A DNA stretch of 64,000 bases. Source: Zizania palustris (taxonomy: Eukaryota > Streptophyta > Magnoliopsida > Poales > Poaceae). Shown piece after piece: positions 1 to 10,699 of this stretch. The DNA is taken from the NCBI GenBank assembly GCA_019279435.1, contig JAAALK010000289.1:8934342-8998341 (forward strand), written 5' to 3'. The position numbers and the translations under genes are program-made. Numbering within the stretch: the first letter of the stretch is position 1; each line of letters begins with the position of its first letter. Under the pieces are notes generated by a model. It did not search any database. It was given only the letters and a program-made list of their open reading frames with translations, and was not told the origin of the DNA.

Positions 1-3000
1 GCAGTGTCTTTGGCTTGATACTCCGAATCAGACCAATCCATATGTTCGGAGGATGAAGACGCCTTCTCTTTTTCCTCCTCCTTGATATAAGCTAAGACTT
101 CTTGAAAGACCTCGAGGGTTACCTCCCCTTTATCTCCACGAGGAACAGAGAAGCGAGAGTGGTGGTAAGGCCTTAAGATCTTGAGGCTTGCCCACTCCTT
201 CTAGAGCCCTTCGTTAAAATCCAGTATCTCGAAGTTAGGTTCCGAAGGGCATGACATAACCTAAAAGAACAAAACACTGAAACAAGCTCTTTGTTTATAA
301 ACTTTTCATTAATGCAAAGGGCTTTACAAGATTTCTTATACATAATTGTCCTATGAGTTAGACATGCGAGTCGGTTGGTGGAGTAGGAGGTGCCGGAGCT
401 GGCGAGGCTAGAAGCGGCGGCCTTGTCTGTGCTTGCTTCTGCCGACGGGCCTCGTCGATCCAAGCTTTAGCTGCAACCTTGTGGTCTGTCTTCCAGGTTG
501 ACCGGAAAACTTCCCAGGCCGAGGCTACATTCGGCAAATGATGCAACAAGTCCTCGGATGCAAAGCTTCTGGGTGTCGAACCCCCGACCGGAGCGATAGG
601 AATCTGAAGGGCTTCGAGGTGGCAGAGAACTCCAATTTCGGCGCACTGTCCGAAGATCTCTCCATACCGGACACCGGAGCTCATCATCAGCGACGCAGCC
701 ACTTGGATCCTCTTCATCTTCCGCTCGAGGGACTCGCTGGCCACAGCAGAAGACGAAGGGCACATGGTGCCAAAATATTCCAAGGTACCCTGAAGGGCAT
801 CCAAGGTACGTTCTGCTGCATTAGCATTCTTCTTCTCCGCCGTCTCCAGCCCCGTAGTGGTAGCAGACACTTCGGCCATCTGGGACAGCAAGGAGCTATT
901 CTGGGCCATTGCTTGCTTGAGAGAGCATTGGAGCTCTACCAGCTGGGTGCTCGATGTAGCCGCCGCCTGTCGGAGTTTCTCAACCTCCGCCCGGAGCACC
1001 AAGCACTCGGCTTCAACTTCTTGGGCTGAAGTCCGGAGTGCATCGCTGTCCTGCCTTGTGAGTCGGAGGGCTTCGTCGGCTTCAGCCCTAGCCCTCCGTT
1101 CTTCGAGGACTTCTTCCTCCAACTGAAGTGCTCTCTCTTCGGAGCCCTTGAGCGTGGCTTGGAGGGTGGTGACCTTCCATTTGAGTCTATTGGTTTCGAC
1201 TTCATTGGAAGTCGCTGCCGCTCTAGCAAGGACAAATTGCTGCAAAAGGAACAAGTAAGTACCAAATATTTGCATTTACTAATTGAAAATATTTGTGGTA
1301 CTTTTTATACCTGAAGGGCAGCCCTTTTGAGGGCCATGTTGAGCCCCGGGGGGCCTGGCTACGCTCAGAACAGAGACCAAGTCGGAGTTGGCAATGTCCT
1401 GGCTTTTCTCCGCCAAAGGCTCCAGGAGCGCCCGGAGGCCCGTCCGTTGCTCCAGAAATGGAGCTAGCAGAGGAAGCCATTGGAAGAGGGTGTCATCGTT
1501 GGGCCGGGAGGGAGTCTGAGGCTTGACATGCTTTTTCCCCTCCCCGGCACGAAGACAGGTGGCTCGACTCCGGCGGAAGTAGCTCCTCCTTCGGTGGCTA
1601 CCCCTTCGGCTGAAGCCACGTCGGCAGGAATGGCCCCAGCCACCGGAGTCGCATCAGTAGGGATGGCCTCGACCACCGGAGCAACATCGGCGGTAACGGA
1701 CCCGGCAATCGGGGCGAGGGTGTCTAGTGGAGTCGAGGCATCCATCGGAACCACAACCCCAGAAGAAGCTGGAGCTTCGTGTGCCACCGGGGCTACGTCG
1801 CCCTTCGATGTGCCTGCAGCATCAAGGTATTTGGTGAACATTTACAAGTAAAAATTGTGCAGGAATCGACCAAGGCAAAAGATTCGAAGGGTACCTTCGG
1901 AGGCACCGTGAGGTAAAATCGTCGGGTCCTCCAGGACCTCGTACATCCAGAGAATCTCGTCGAGGTCGTCCCCCAAAGTCCTCTCCTGAGTGTTTGTCAC
2001 TGGAGCCTCAACCTCTACCGTGATCACTCCAGCTACAGGTGAGTTGGGGGAGACGGCATATGGCTCCGAGCTCAAGATAACGGGCGCGGGAGTATGTGAC
2101 GTGTCTACCTCCGCAGCCTCTCGAGAATAAGCCTTGGTTGGGACCCTTGCTACGTCCTCATCGCCCTCCAGGAGGTAGTTCTCGAAGTGCTCCGCCAATC
2201 GGGTGTCAGAGCCCTTGCTCCCAGACTCCTCCGAAGCTTAGCTCCGAATGCCCAAGGACGAAGCAGACGAAGTCGGGGTCAGTTGAGGAGGGATCTTCAC
2301 CACCTTATTCTTCTTGGTGAGGGTCTTGCCGGCCTTTTTCGGGGGCTCGGCGGCGGTTTTCCTCTTCCGAGGGGCCGCTTCGGCCGGGTTAAAATCCGGC
2401 AGAGGAGGGGGCACCATCCTGAGAGCTCCCCACACTCTGTTGGAGCGCTCCTAGCTCCCCACCATCTCCAACCTCTTCTGCCTTTCAGGCACCGTAGGGG
2501 CTCCAAGGACCCGTTCAGTGTGTCGAGCTATCTGCTCTGAGCTAACACCAGTGGAGCCGCTGAAAAAAAGGGGTAACATATTATAAGTATGTTATTTTTG
2601 TCATCTAACATATTATTGTAGGAGTCGAAGTCTTACCTAGAGTTTAGAGCTCACCCTCCGAAGCTTGTTGAAACACTATCGGCCAGTTGGCCCTAAGGGG
2701 TGGAATCCAAAGAGCAATGAACTCTTCGACAAGGTCTCACATGCTCATGCGGCTGGCCACCGAAGTCAGTAGCCCTAGTCGCGTTGAGAGCAGGCTAGGG
2801 TTCAGAGTAACCTCTGCCTCCTTCCGGAACAAGATCTCCTGAAGGGGTCTAGCGAGAAGGGAGTCCTCTCCGACTTCGGTGTAGAACCATCGAAGGATCC
2901 AGTTAGTGTACCATCGGTCGTTGATGGCCTTCGCTGGAAAGTGTTGGCTGTGCTCCCTCCGCAGCTGGAAGTTGACACTGCCAAAGGCTGTTATCACCTT

Positions 3001-3499
3001 AGTGTCCCCGGGGCCATCTTGCGGCGAAGACCTCCGATCGCCCCTCGCACCCTTCAGCCCGAAGCGCCCATTCGAAGATAGCCAGGCGGGCGATGGCATT
3101 GGGAGACAGCCGGGGCAAAGTGATGTGGAACATATCCAATACCTCTGCTAAGAAGTCGATGGCCGGAAGCCCTAGGCCTACCTCGAAGAAGGCTTTGAAG
3201 AACACGACCTCTCCACTTCGTGGCCGCGGGGTTGATTCTAACCAAGGGACTCGAGTCCTCAATCCGGTCCCCAGCTTCCCTTCCACGGCCTCTTCGATGG
3301 ACTCTGCGGTGCTTGTGGATTGGCCGATGAGGAAGCTTTGGGGGATTTTCTTCTTGGATGGTGGGCGGAGCTCTCGGGGGTTCTTGGGATAGGCGTTGCC
3401 CAGAGCTCCCGCCATTGCCGCTACGGCCGAAGCCGCCCACGCTTGCCTCAGCGCTAGAGTGCCCGCCGCCGTCGGCACGGTGTGGCTAGTTCTCGCCAT
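1..3499 (-). pseudogene. Decayed antisense gene of Tat-1 ('putative gypsy type transposon' family), truncated at window edge
   Basis: This is the relative of the intact five-exon gene at 41494-45142. Exon 1 starts at the ATG at 3499 and carries the motif PLAIDFLAEVLD-like block and LSPNAIARLAIFEWALRAEG. A frameshift near 3020 moves it to another frame, which continues to about 2737. A likely intron spans about 2559-2636, with donor GGTAAG and acceptor CAG. Another donor is at 1895/1894 (GAAG then GTAC). The acceptor before the coiled-coil exon is at 1240/1239; that exon (1239 to about 358) begins QFVLARAA, against QTVLARAA in the intact copy. Remnants of the last exon run from about 230 to 1 and include an in-frame TAG near 204. 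No function is established for the family. Exon edges other than those named are approximate. Confidence 0.8.
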
Positions 3500-3980
3500 G
3501 GCTTGGTGGCTCAGGAAGTTGTGAGGATTAGAGGTTGAAGAAAGTGAATGCGGATGCTAGGCACGGTAAAAAGTTCCGGGTAAATTCCAATTCCCTTTTT
3601 ATAACCGTCGGCTAGTTGCTGTGCTTTGATTGCATTCACATTGCAGGTTCGGCTTTCGTCGCTGGTAGGTGGGCCCAGGGAGTGGAACGGTGTGAGTCCA
3701 CTGTAAATTTCGACCGTTACCTTTTATAGAGTGTAACGGCTACTTGCGCAGTAACGGTTATAATCAAACGGCTCTTCACGACGTTTGAGCTTCGTAACGT
3801 TTCTCTTTCCCACGAAGTGTTCACACGGTGGTTGGGGGCTCGAAGCCGTGGTCCGATTTCCTCAGATTAGAGATCCTCCGAAAAACTGTAATGTGTTCAA
3901 ATTTTCTCTAAGTCTCAGAATATGAAAATGTTCCTTGCGTATACTGCCTTCCTTCTATACAGGTCAAATTCGGAGAGGCG
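3500..3980. other. Tat-1 spacer between antisense gene start and polypurine tract
   Basis: No supported reading frame. It holds the putative promoter of the minus-strand antisense gene (TATA at 3596-3603) and the terminal stretch of the element before the polypurine tract. The short + ORF at 3935-4228 crosses into the LTR and has no recognisable domain. Confidence 0.6.
3596..3603 (-). promoter_or_regulatory. TATA box of the Tat-1 antisense gene
   Basis: TATAAAAA on the minus strand, about 100 bp upstream of the ATG at 3499. The intact homologue in Tat-3 also has a TATA box upstream of its ATG (41345-41352). Transcript start is inferred, not shown. Confidence 0.55.
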
Positions 3981-3995
3981 TATTTGAGGGGCTAC

Positions 3996-4489
3996 TGTTG
4001 GGGGAAATGCTTCACCTTCAGGACTTAGAGATTAACAGTTCAAAAGGACTTATTAGCTTCGGAGCTGATGGGCTCATGCTCGAAGGCGAAGGAGTCGTGA
4101 AGCCGAAGGGTGCTTCGATCCATGATCTGAAGGAACCCTCTGCACGATATGAGGCTTCGAAGCCAAACGACATGATTGATAAGATGTTTGGCTTATCTAC
4201 TTATTTTGGGCAGTTTTTATCATTCTAACCTTGTTCAGGGTACCCAATAGTTTCCACTATGTCGGTTGTAATCAAGCGGTAAATAGGTCTTTTCTTAGAC
4301 GTTTTTGCCTATAAATACCCCCCTCCTTACCCTGTAATATGGATGGAATACAGAGCTATTCCAATACACCTGTTCGGACTACTTAAGCTATTATCCATTC
4401 GGAGGCTTGAGATAGTTTTGAAACAAGAACTCACTGTTTGTCTGTTCTTGATCTCAGAGAACCTGTTAGCGTAATCCTTTACGCCAACA
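3996..4489 (+). repeat. 3' LTR of Tat-1
   Basis: 494 bp, beginning TGTTGGGGGAAATGC and ending TTTACGCCAACA, so it has TG...CA ends with the short inverted repeat TGTTGG/CCAACA. It contains TATAAATA at 4310-4317, the likely U3 promoter. It is similar to the LTR at 21182-21676 and, more distantly, to the Tat-3 LTRs, which share the start TGTTGGGGGAAA and the end TTTACGCCAACA. Confidence 0.88.
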
Positions 4490-4906
4490 GGAGCTAACTG
4501 CCGAATCTAAACGGTTGGTTAGCGAAGTGCTAACGGCCTAATCTACCGATGCGGCTATTTTTTGCTCAATCTCTAAAGAAGATAAATGAGGCGATAATGG
4601 TGTTACCTGGATCCGAGCAAGGTCGGGGACGATGATGTCATGCTTGATGAAGTCCGTGCGTGTCTTGACGTAGCTCCCAAGCATCATGTCTTGGAGCACC
4701 TTCATCTTTGCATCGATCTCTACTCGGTCTTCTGCAGGAATATCTTCAAGAGTAGGTGTTAGGATGTTGCGGTTGACGATATCCACGCCTCCTACGGTGT
4801 CCATCGGCGTTGTAGGCGTAGTAGTCGTTGTAGATGTACCAGCGGCCGATGTAGATGTACCCATCATGTTGGTGTAGCTTCTCCCTAGTGGAGTCGCCAA
4901 AAAGTG
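4490..4906 (-). mobile_element. Element Y leader and gag-like fragment
   Basis: Read on the minus strand, this follows the LTR end at 4907. The sequence TTGGCGACTCCACTAGGGAG (4881-4900 on +) comes first; its TGGCGACTCC block matches the 3' end of plant tRNA-Arg, as expected for a primer binding site. A minus-strand frame then runs to a stop at 4538. It has a Thr/Ser-rich start and a segment reading AEDRVEIDAKMKVLQDM, which I take as a Gag N-terminus with low certainty. It is cut off near 4490 by the end of the Tat-1 LTR. Confidence 0.5.
4890..4899 (-). other. Primer binding site of element Y (tRNA-Arg type)
   Basis: TGGCGACTCC on the minus strand, a few bases inside the LTR end. It is complementary to the acceptor end of plant tRNA-Arg, whose 3' terminus reads GGAGTCGCCA. 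Confidence 0.55.
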
Positions 4907-6064
4907 TGTTGACACGAAAACGTGCCCCCGCACTTGGGTCAGTTCGACGAACCAAAAGTGTGCGGATACTTAGGTACAAGCCTAAGCGTAACATAGCACA
5001 CCGTGGTAAGGGGGTGGAGTCGCCAGGTAATCAGATCACACAAAAATAATCCAATTATCCGAAAGAAAAATATTAAACAGAACAAGTCAGAAACTGGGCA
5101 GAGCCTGAATGTTCGAAGTATAGTGCGAAGGGTGTCGCCGAAGGGTACCTTTGGCGTCTAGTGAGAAGTGTCCCGCCGAAGGGTACCTTCGGTGTTTGGA
5201 CTGATCTGGCCAAAGATGAACTCCGAACAGATCTGGACGCGACAATCACCTCCGAACAGCGGGGTTCGGTGTGAAGTCTCCGATACAGTAAGATACAGAA
5301 TAATGACTTAGGCACACCATGCGAGCGTGACTTCGTCTGGAGCGGAGTACGAGCGCAGCGAAGCTTGTCGCGATGAAGTCTATTGGCGAATGGTGTTGGC
5401 ATGCGGTCGAAGCAGATATCTCACTGAAGGGTGTTCTAGCAACCTCCAAAACCAATCTCTCGGCTCCAGACACCTCCGGTGGAGTAGCTCCAAACGTAGG
5501 TAACCTGCAACATAGTAGATTCAAAGTACCAATTCAGCCTGAGGACCGAATTCGGTAGAGTGGGCCTCTGATGGCCTCCAGCCCGAAGGCTGTGGTATGG
5601 CTAGAAACTTCCGAAGCCCGTTGCCCAGCGGTCCTTCGGCCCTGTAGGGCTTCGGCCTAACCCAGGACATGCCCATTTTCGGCCCAAATTACTAAAATTT
5701 ATATTTTGACAATCTTAACCATTAATGTCATTCTTTGCTATCAACACCACATAATGGATTTCTATCGGTTTTATCGCTTTTTATCGGTAATTCAGTCTTC
5801 TGGCCGAATTACTTTGATCTCTTGGTATTTTTTGGAGTGTTTCATCACTCCTAACTTCTCCAAGAAGTTTGGTTGTGATCCATCCACGGGAAGATGGTCT
5901 CCAGAGCTCGGAGGCCACTTTCCAAGAGCAGTCGGTCTGATCGGCGGTCACCCCTCGGTATGACCAGCCCATGTTGCGCCATCATCCGACGCGCTAGCAC
6001 ACCGTGGTCCGATTTGTGGCATGAAGACGGTCTAATCAGGCTTCACAGAGGACTCCGGAAAACC
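4907..6064 (-). repeat. Element Y LTR (minus orientation) and adjoining Y sequence, split by copia-1
   Basis: It begins TGTTGACAC on +, which is the LTR 3' end read on minus. The first 130 bp match, inverted, the last 130 bp of the Y segment ending at 17626 (shared CCTTACCACGG, GCGACTCC and GGGGGCAC blocks). The body contains several CCGAAGGGTACC-type repeats. I cannot place the other LTR end. No coding sequence is supported here. The segment stops at the copia-1 insertion point after AAACC. Confidence 0.5.
6060..6064. repeat. Target-site duplication of copia-1, left copy (AAACC)
   Basis: AAACC directly precedes the LTR start at 6065. The same five bases follow the right LTR at 17127-17131. 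Confidence 0.85.
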
Positions 6065-7954
6065 TGAGGAGCCATGCTGAATAGCGTGGGCCTCATGGCT
6101 CCAGAGGTGATGAGTCATTGTCAACGATAGTCAAAGAGGACATAAGAAGAGAGGAGATCTGCTGTTTCATGGGCCGCATGTGACTCAGGTACACGGGCAG
6201 CGAGCGACTATCGGGCTGAGAGAGCTGTGAAGTCAGGCTGGCCCAATCCGGGTACATGGGCTGGAAGCAGCAGAAGACCCACTGGGCTGTTGACCAGGAC
6301 TTACTCAGGTACACGGGCGGTGAGTGATTGCCGGGCTGAGAGAGCTGCGGAATCAGGCCAGCCCAATCCGTGTACCTGGTGCAAAGTTGGTGGAGGCTTT
6401 GTTAGTTTCGGCGCAAAACTGACAACCGTTTATCTTGTATCGGACTGTCCAGAAGAGAAGCCGTAGTCGCTACGAAAGCTTAGCTTCCGGATAAGTCATC
6501 TGTATCTCTAGGCCCACAGTCAGTCAGTCAAGTTTGTAAAAAATCCTAAGGGCAGTTTAGTCTTTTCCTTTTATTCGTGCATTTGTAAAAAACCCTAAGG
6601 GGCTGGTGGAATATTCTAGGTCATTGGGCAGCCCATAAATAGGGCCCCAATCCCTAGGGTTGGACTACCCCTTCTAGAATTCACTTTTCAATCCATTGGG
6701 TTATTTTTTGCTCCCTGTCTTTTCTCTCTCCCCATGTGCGCCGCCAGGCAATGAGCCTTGTTTCTTCCTGAGATTCATTTGCTTCTTCACTGTTCTGGAA
6801 GAGTTTGTTTCGGGTGTTTTTGTGCAAAGCATTTATGTGCGCATCACTTCATTTAATGTCCTTGTTGTTGAGTGCATGCGGTTAATTTATTCTCTGAGAA
6901 GAAGCTTCTCTGTTGTTGTGATTTGTTCTTCACGAGGAGTACTAGTTCTTGCTGTTTGCAAGTAGTACTACTCCACTGTAGCAACAGTACACTAGTACTC
7001 TAGCATTGCTTTTTCCTGCACAACTTTTTGATCAAGTTGACAGGGCTAAAGTCTCTTTTCTGACTGTTTCTGACGAAGCCCCTTCTCTATGTTCGAATGT
7101 CTGTGCGAAGGTACTCCGACTTGAGCTCTTCGAAGTCCATACATCGACAGGTTTCGAAGTTGGCTTCGAAGCTTGTCTTTCTGTTAGACTTCGCTCGATG
7201 TGAGTTCCTTCTTGCTGTCATTTTCGAAGGTCACTATGTGTGTGTTCGGAGCTTGTCTTACGAAGTTAATCCTCTGAACGAAGGTCTCAACTTCGGTTGT
7301 CAACCTCGACCAAGCTAGCTTCGAAGTTTGAGTGTAGGCTTCGATTTGATCTTTCTGCTGTGTGTTGGGCTTCGCTACTCTTTCGAAGGTTGTTTTACTG
7401 TGAGCTTTTTCTAAGCTCTGTTCGAAGTTTAGCCTTCGAAGTACATTGTTCGAACCTAGCTTCAACTCTGCCATACTTCGCACTTTGTTACTCGAACTAG
7501 GATAGACAACCAACCTTCGACACTCTCACAACAGCCTTCGGCAGGCTTCGCAACTAACCTCCAAAGCAGGCTTTGTCACCAACCTCTGAAGCAGGCTTCG
7601 ACACAGCAAAGCAGACTTCGACACAAGTGCAGCAGGCTTCGCCAAGTTTCGAACAGGAGACAAATCTGAACAGTAACCTCTCATCTCACTTCATATATAC
7701 TTAGATCATCTTTTGAGAAGTTTGTCTTGCCATGTCTAGTATATTTTGTTTATCTGCCTAGTAGCACTGCTTTGGTAGTTCTCTGTTTAACATCAGTTGT
7801 TTCTAGGCTAGATACCTGTAGACTTAGGCAATCTGTTCATACTCTGCTGCTTAGTCTTTTGAGGTGCGTAGGGTATTGGGAACAGGCCATATATTTGAAA
7901 GAATTTTTAAGGCGCCCATTCACCCCCCCTCTGGTCGCTACTTTTGGTCCTACA
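6065..7954 (+). repeat. 5' LTR of copia-1
   Basis: 1,890 bp from TGAGGAGCCATGC to GGTCCTACA. ATAAATAGGG near 6635 is a likely TATA box. The second half is packed with TTCGAA and CTTCGA words. It lacks a 133-bp segment found in the right LTR (16296-16428). It carries about 160 bp (roughly 7437-7597) that the right LTR lacks. Confidence 0.9.
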
Positions 7955-7956
7955 AG

Positions 7957-7968
7957 TGGTATCAGAGC
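7957..7968 (+). other. Primer binding site of copia-1 (initiator Met tRNA)
   Basis: TGGTATCAGAGC, two bases after the LTR end, is the standard plant site complementary to initiator methionine tRNA. Confidence 0.9.
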
Positions 7969-8019
7969 GAGGTTAGGGTTTTTCCATACCTTAACCGGTT
8001 CTAAACCCCAGTAGTGACC

Positions 8020-10699
8020 ATGACATCTCCTGGCAAGGTCCCGTCCTTGGAAGCCTATGGCTATAACTATTGGAAGACTCGCATGCGAGCCTATCTCATG
8101 AGCCAGGGTTCGGACATTTGGGACATTTGCGTTCACACCACGTTTGTCATATTGCCAGTCGCTGAGCATGGTACTGCTAGTATCATTGCTCAGCATCTGA
8201 GCAACAGTAAGGCTGTGAACATTCTTTTCTCTGGTTTAGGTCCCACTGAGTTTGAGCGTGTGAGCCATCTCTCCACTGCGAGAGAGATCTGGGCTACCCT
8301 CAAGGCACACCATGAGGGAACAGCACACGTCAACGCTCGGCTCTATCAGACCTACCGGCGTGAATATGAGAATTTCACACAGAAGCCGGGTGAATCTGTT
8401 GAGGCTTTGTTTGGTCATTTTCAGTCGATCATAAACAAGCTTCAGGTCAACAAGGCTGAGGGTGCTCAGTTAATCTTAGATCATGAGCAGGCGCTCAAGG
8501 TTCTCCGTACCTTGGACCCAAAGATCTAGGAGATCAAGGTATCTTCTATCATTGAGAGTACTTCTTATGATACCTTGACCATTTCTGAGTTGTTTAGCAA
8601 GCTGAAGGCTATTGAGGATGATCTCCAGATGAGACCAAATCTCACTGGTTCTGGATCAAAATCTCTAGCCCTTGCTACACCTTCTGTTGATCCTTCTTCT
8701 GTGAGCTGTGCTGGGTTCTCTTTGATGTCTATCACTGAGGACCAGCTTGAGTTGTTGGGAGATGATGATTTGTGTCTTTTTAACAACCGGGTGCGTCGTG
8801 TCTATGACAAAATAATGTTTAAGAGACATGGCACAAAATCCGGGTGCTTTGAGTGTGGTGATCCAGGACACTTCATCGCCGACTGCCCCAAGCGCAATGG
8901 ACAAGAAGGGCACAGGTGGTGGCTTCCACGACTCCGGCAAGCACGACAGCTCTTCCTTCTACAAGGGCAAGCCGAAGACCATATTCTTCAAGAAGGCCCT
9001 GAAGGACTACCGGCGAGGGAACAAGAAGCGCGACAAGGCCTTCTTCGCCGAAATGGAGAAGAACTACTCCAAGCGGTCCACATCTTCTTCCTCTCCATCG
9101 AGCTCAAGCGATGTGGAGATCGCCATCAGGAAGGGGAAGGACAAGGACGATCCGTCGGGCCTCTGCTTCATGGCCTTCGGAGACAAGCCGAAGAGCCACT
9201 CACACCAGCGCCGAAGATCCCGCAAGAGCTTCTGTTCAATGGCTCTTGGGGATAAGGAAGAAAAGAGCTCCTCCGATGACTCCGACGACGACGACAATGA
9301 AAAGGTATCATCCTATGAGCGCGAAATCGTTGATTTACTTGAGAGCAATCGTCAGGAGTTGAAATATCGGGAAAAACTACTTAGGGGGGCTAAGAAGAGG
9401 ATAGATGAGTAAGAGAGTGAGCTTGCCGTGGCCAACGGCAGAATTGAGAGTCTATCTTCTTCCCCTTGATTGGGTGATAGCAGTGAGTGCCCGAAGTGTG
9501 AGGTGCTTCTATGTGACCTGTCGACTCTGAAGTCTAGGTACACAGAAAGGGTTGATGAGAGGGACGCTTTGGCCACTAAGCTTGAAACTGCTCAGCTGGA
9601 GCTGAAAGATGCTCAAGCCACTGTCGTCGCACCCTGTGCTAATTGCCAATCTCATCTAGCTGTCTTAGCTGAGCTGAAAGCCAAGGGCGATGAGCATTTA
9701 GGGGATTTGGAGAGAGTGAGAGCTGAGCTAGCACAGACTAGGCTAGCGCTCGAGACACTATCAGTTCCACCCACTATCTGTGAGAACTGCTTGTCTCTTA
9801 GAATGGAGTTGATTAAGCTGAAAGCCGAGAAGTCTATTCAAGTAGAGAGTGAGTGTGACACCTGCTTGTCTCAGGTGGAGGTTCTAGCTTCCTTGAGAGA
9901 GGAGCTAGCAGATTCTTAGAATGAGAACTTTTACCTCCGTTCTATCCTGAGTTGGATCAGTGCCAGAGAGCCTCATCTCGGCATGATGATCCAGCAGTTC
10001 AAGAGGTAGGATGGGTTTGGAGTAGGTTATACCTACACCAAGGCTGACTTTGAGAGTGCCATTAGCCGGGCAGTGGAGTGGAGTAAAATGACTCCAGAGT
10101 AGAGATATCCCAAGATTCACTCCACTAAGTCTTCCCAGGCTTGTCAGCCCAAGGATGGAGTGATCCATGAACCACCTAAAGCTCCAGCCAAGAAACCTAT
10201 CTGGGTCCCAAAGCCCAAACACCTCCACACTTATCTTGACTCTCTTCCTGGACACTCTCAACCCAAAAAGATTACACCGAACACCACTAAGACCAAGAAT
10301 CCCAAGCCTCAACCAAACCCCAAGAAGCCCACCTATCATTGTGAGTACTGTCAGAGAGACGGGCATCTTGCGGAGTTTTGCTTTAGGAGGAAGCGGGTTG
10401 AGAGAGCAGAGAGGGCTCGTGGTGGTCAGGAGCAGTTCTACCAGCAGGGTCGTAGACTGCGTGTTCCTCGACGCGGGGAGAGGCTGGAGGCCAGGCCGCG
10501 TCGTGTAGGTGGTTGTAGAGGAGACGGCTTTGGTGCCCGTGCTCCAGTTGGTGGTGGTCGTTCCGGCAGAGCTCCAGGCCGTTTTGGCTACGGTTCTGGA
10601 CCTCGTAGCCGAGGCTTTAGGCAGAACCGAGGACCGCGCTTTGAGCCGCGTTTTGGTCTAAACTTTCATGATGATTTCTGCTTTCCGTCTTTTGAGTAG
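8020..10699 (+). pseudogene. gag: copia-1 Gag (broken)
   Basis: Starts at the ATG at 8020 (MTSPGKVPSLEAYGYNYWK), a typical Copia Gag N-terminus. The frame is interrupted by TAG at 8527, then reaches a CCHC zinc knuckle at 8845-8886 (CFECGDPGHFIADC). A frameshift just after the knuckle moves to the second frame, which holds a Lys/Ser/Asp-rich stretch, a coiled coil and four CxxC pairs at 9488, 9635, 9779 and 9854. A second knuckle, CEYCQRDGHLAEFC, lies at 10340-10381, followed by an Arg/Gly-rich tail. Further stops fall at 9410-9412, 9467, 9917-9919, near 10009, near 10100 and at 10697. Each looks like a single C-to-T or G-to-A change. Gag would form the cytoplasmic virus-like particle; this copy cannot encode it. 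Confidence 0.85.

Larger units (their letters stand above)
1..4489 (+). mobile_element. Tat-lineage Ty3 retrotransposon, 3' part (Tat-1)
   Basis: Only the 3' portion is inside the window; gag-pol would lie to the left. The segment holds a minus-strand antisense gene (1-3499), a short promoter/UTR stretch, a purine-rich tract at 3981-3995 (TATTTGAGGGGCTAC) and a 3' LTR at 3996-4489. The tract lies directly before the LTR on +, which sets the orientation. The arrangement mirrors the complete Tat-3 element at 40582-52025. An antisense ORF between integrase and the 3' LTR is known from Tat-lineage elements such as Grande and Retand. It is older than Tat-3: its antisense gene has frameshifts and stops. 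Confidence 0.85.

Noticed and set aside
538..1126. Plus-strand ORFs at 538-1029 and 857-1126
   Set aside because: They are shadows of the minus-strand coiled-coil exon of the decayed antisense gene.
7957..7968. tRNA-Met-like match TGGTATCAGAGC (also at 26143 and 56067)
   Set aside because: These are 12-base primer binding sites next to LTRs, not tRNA genes.
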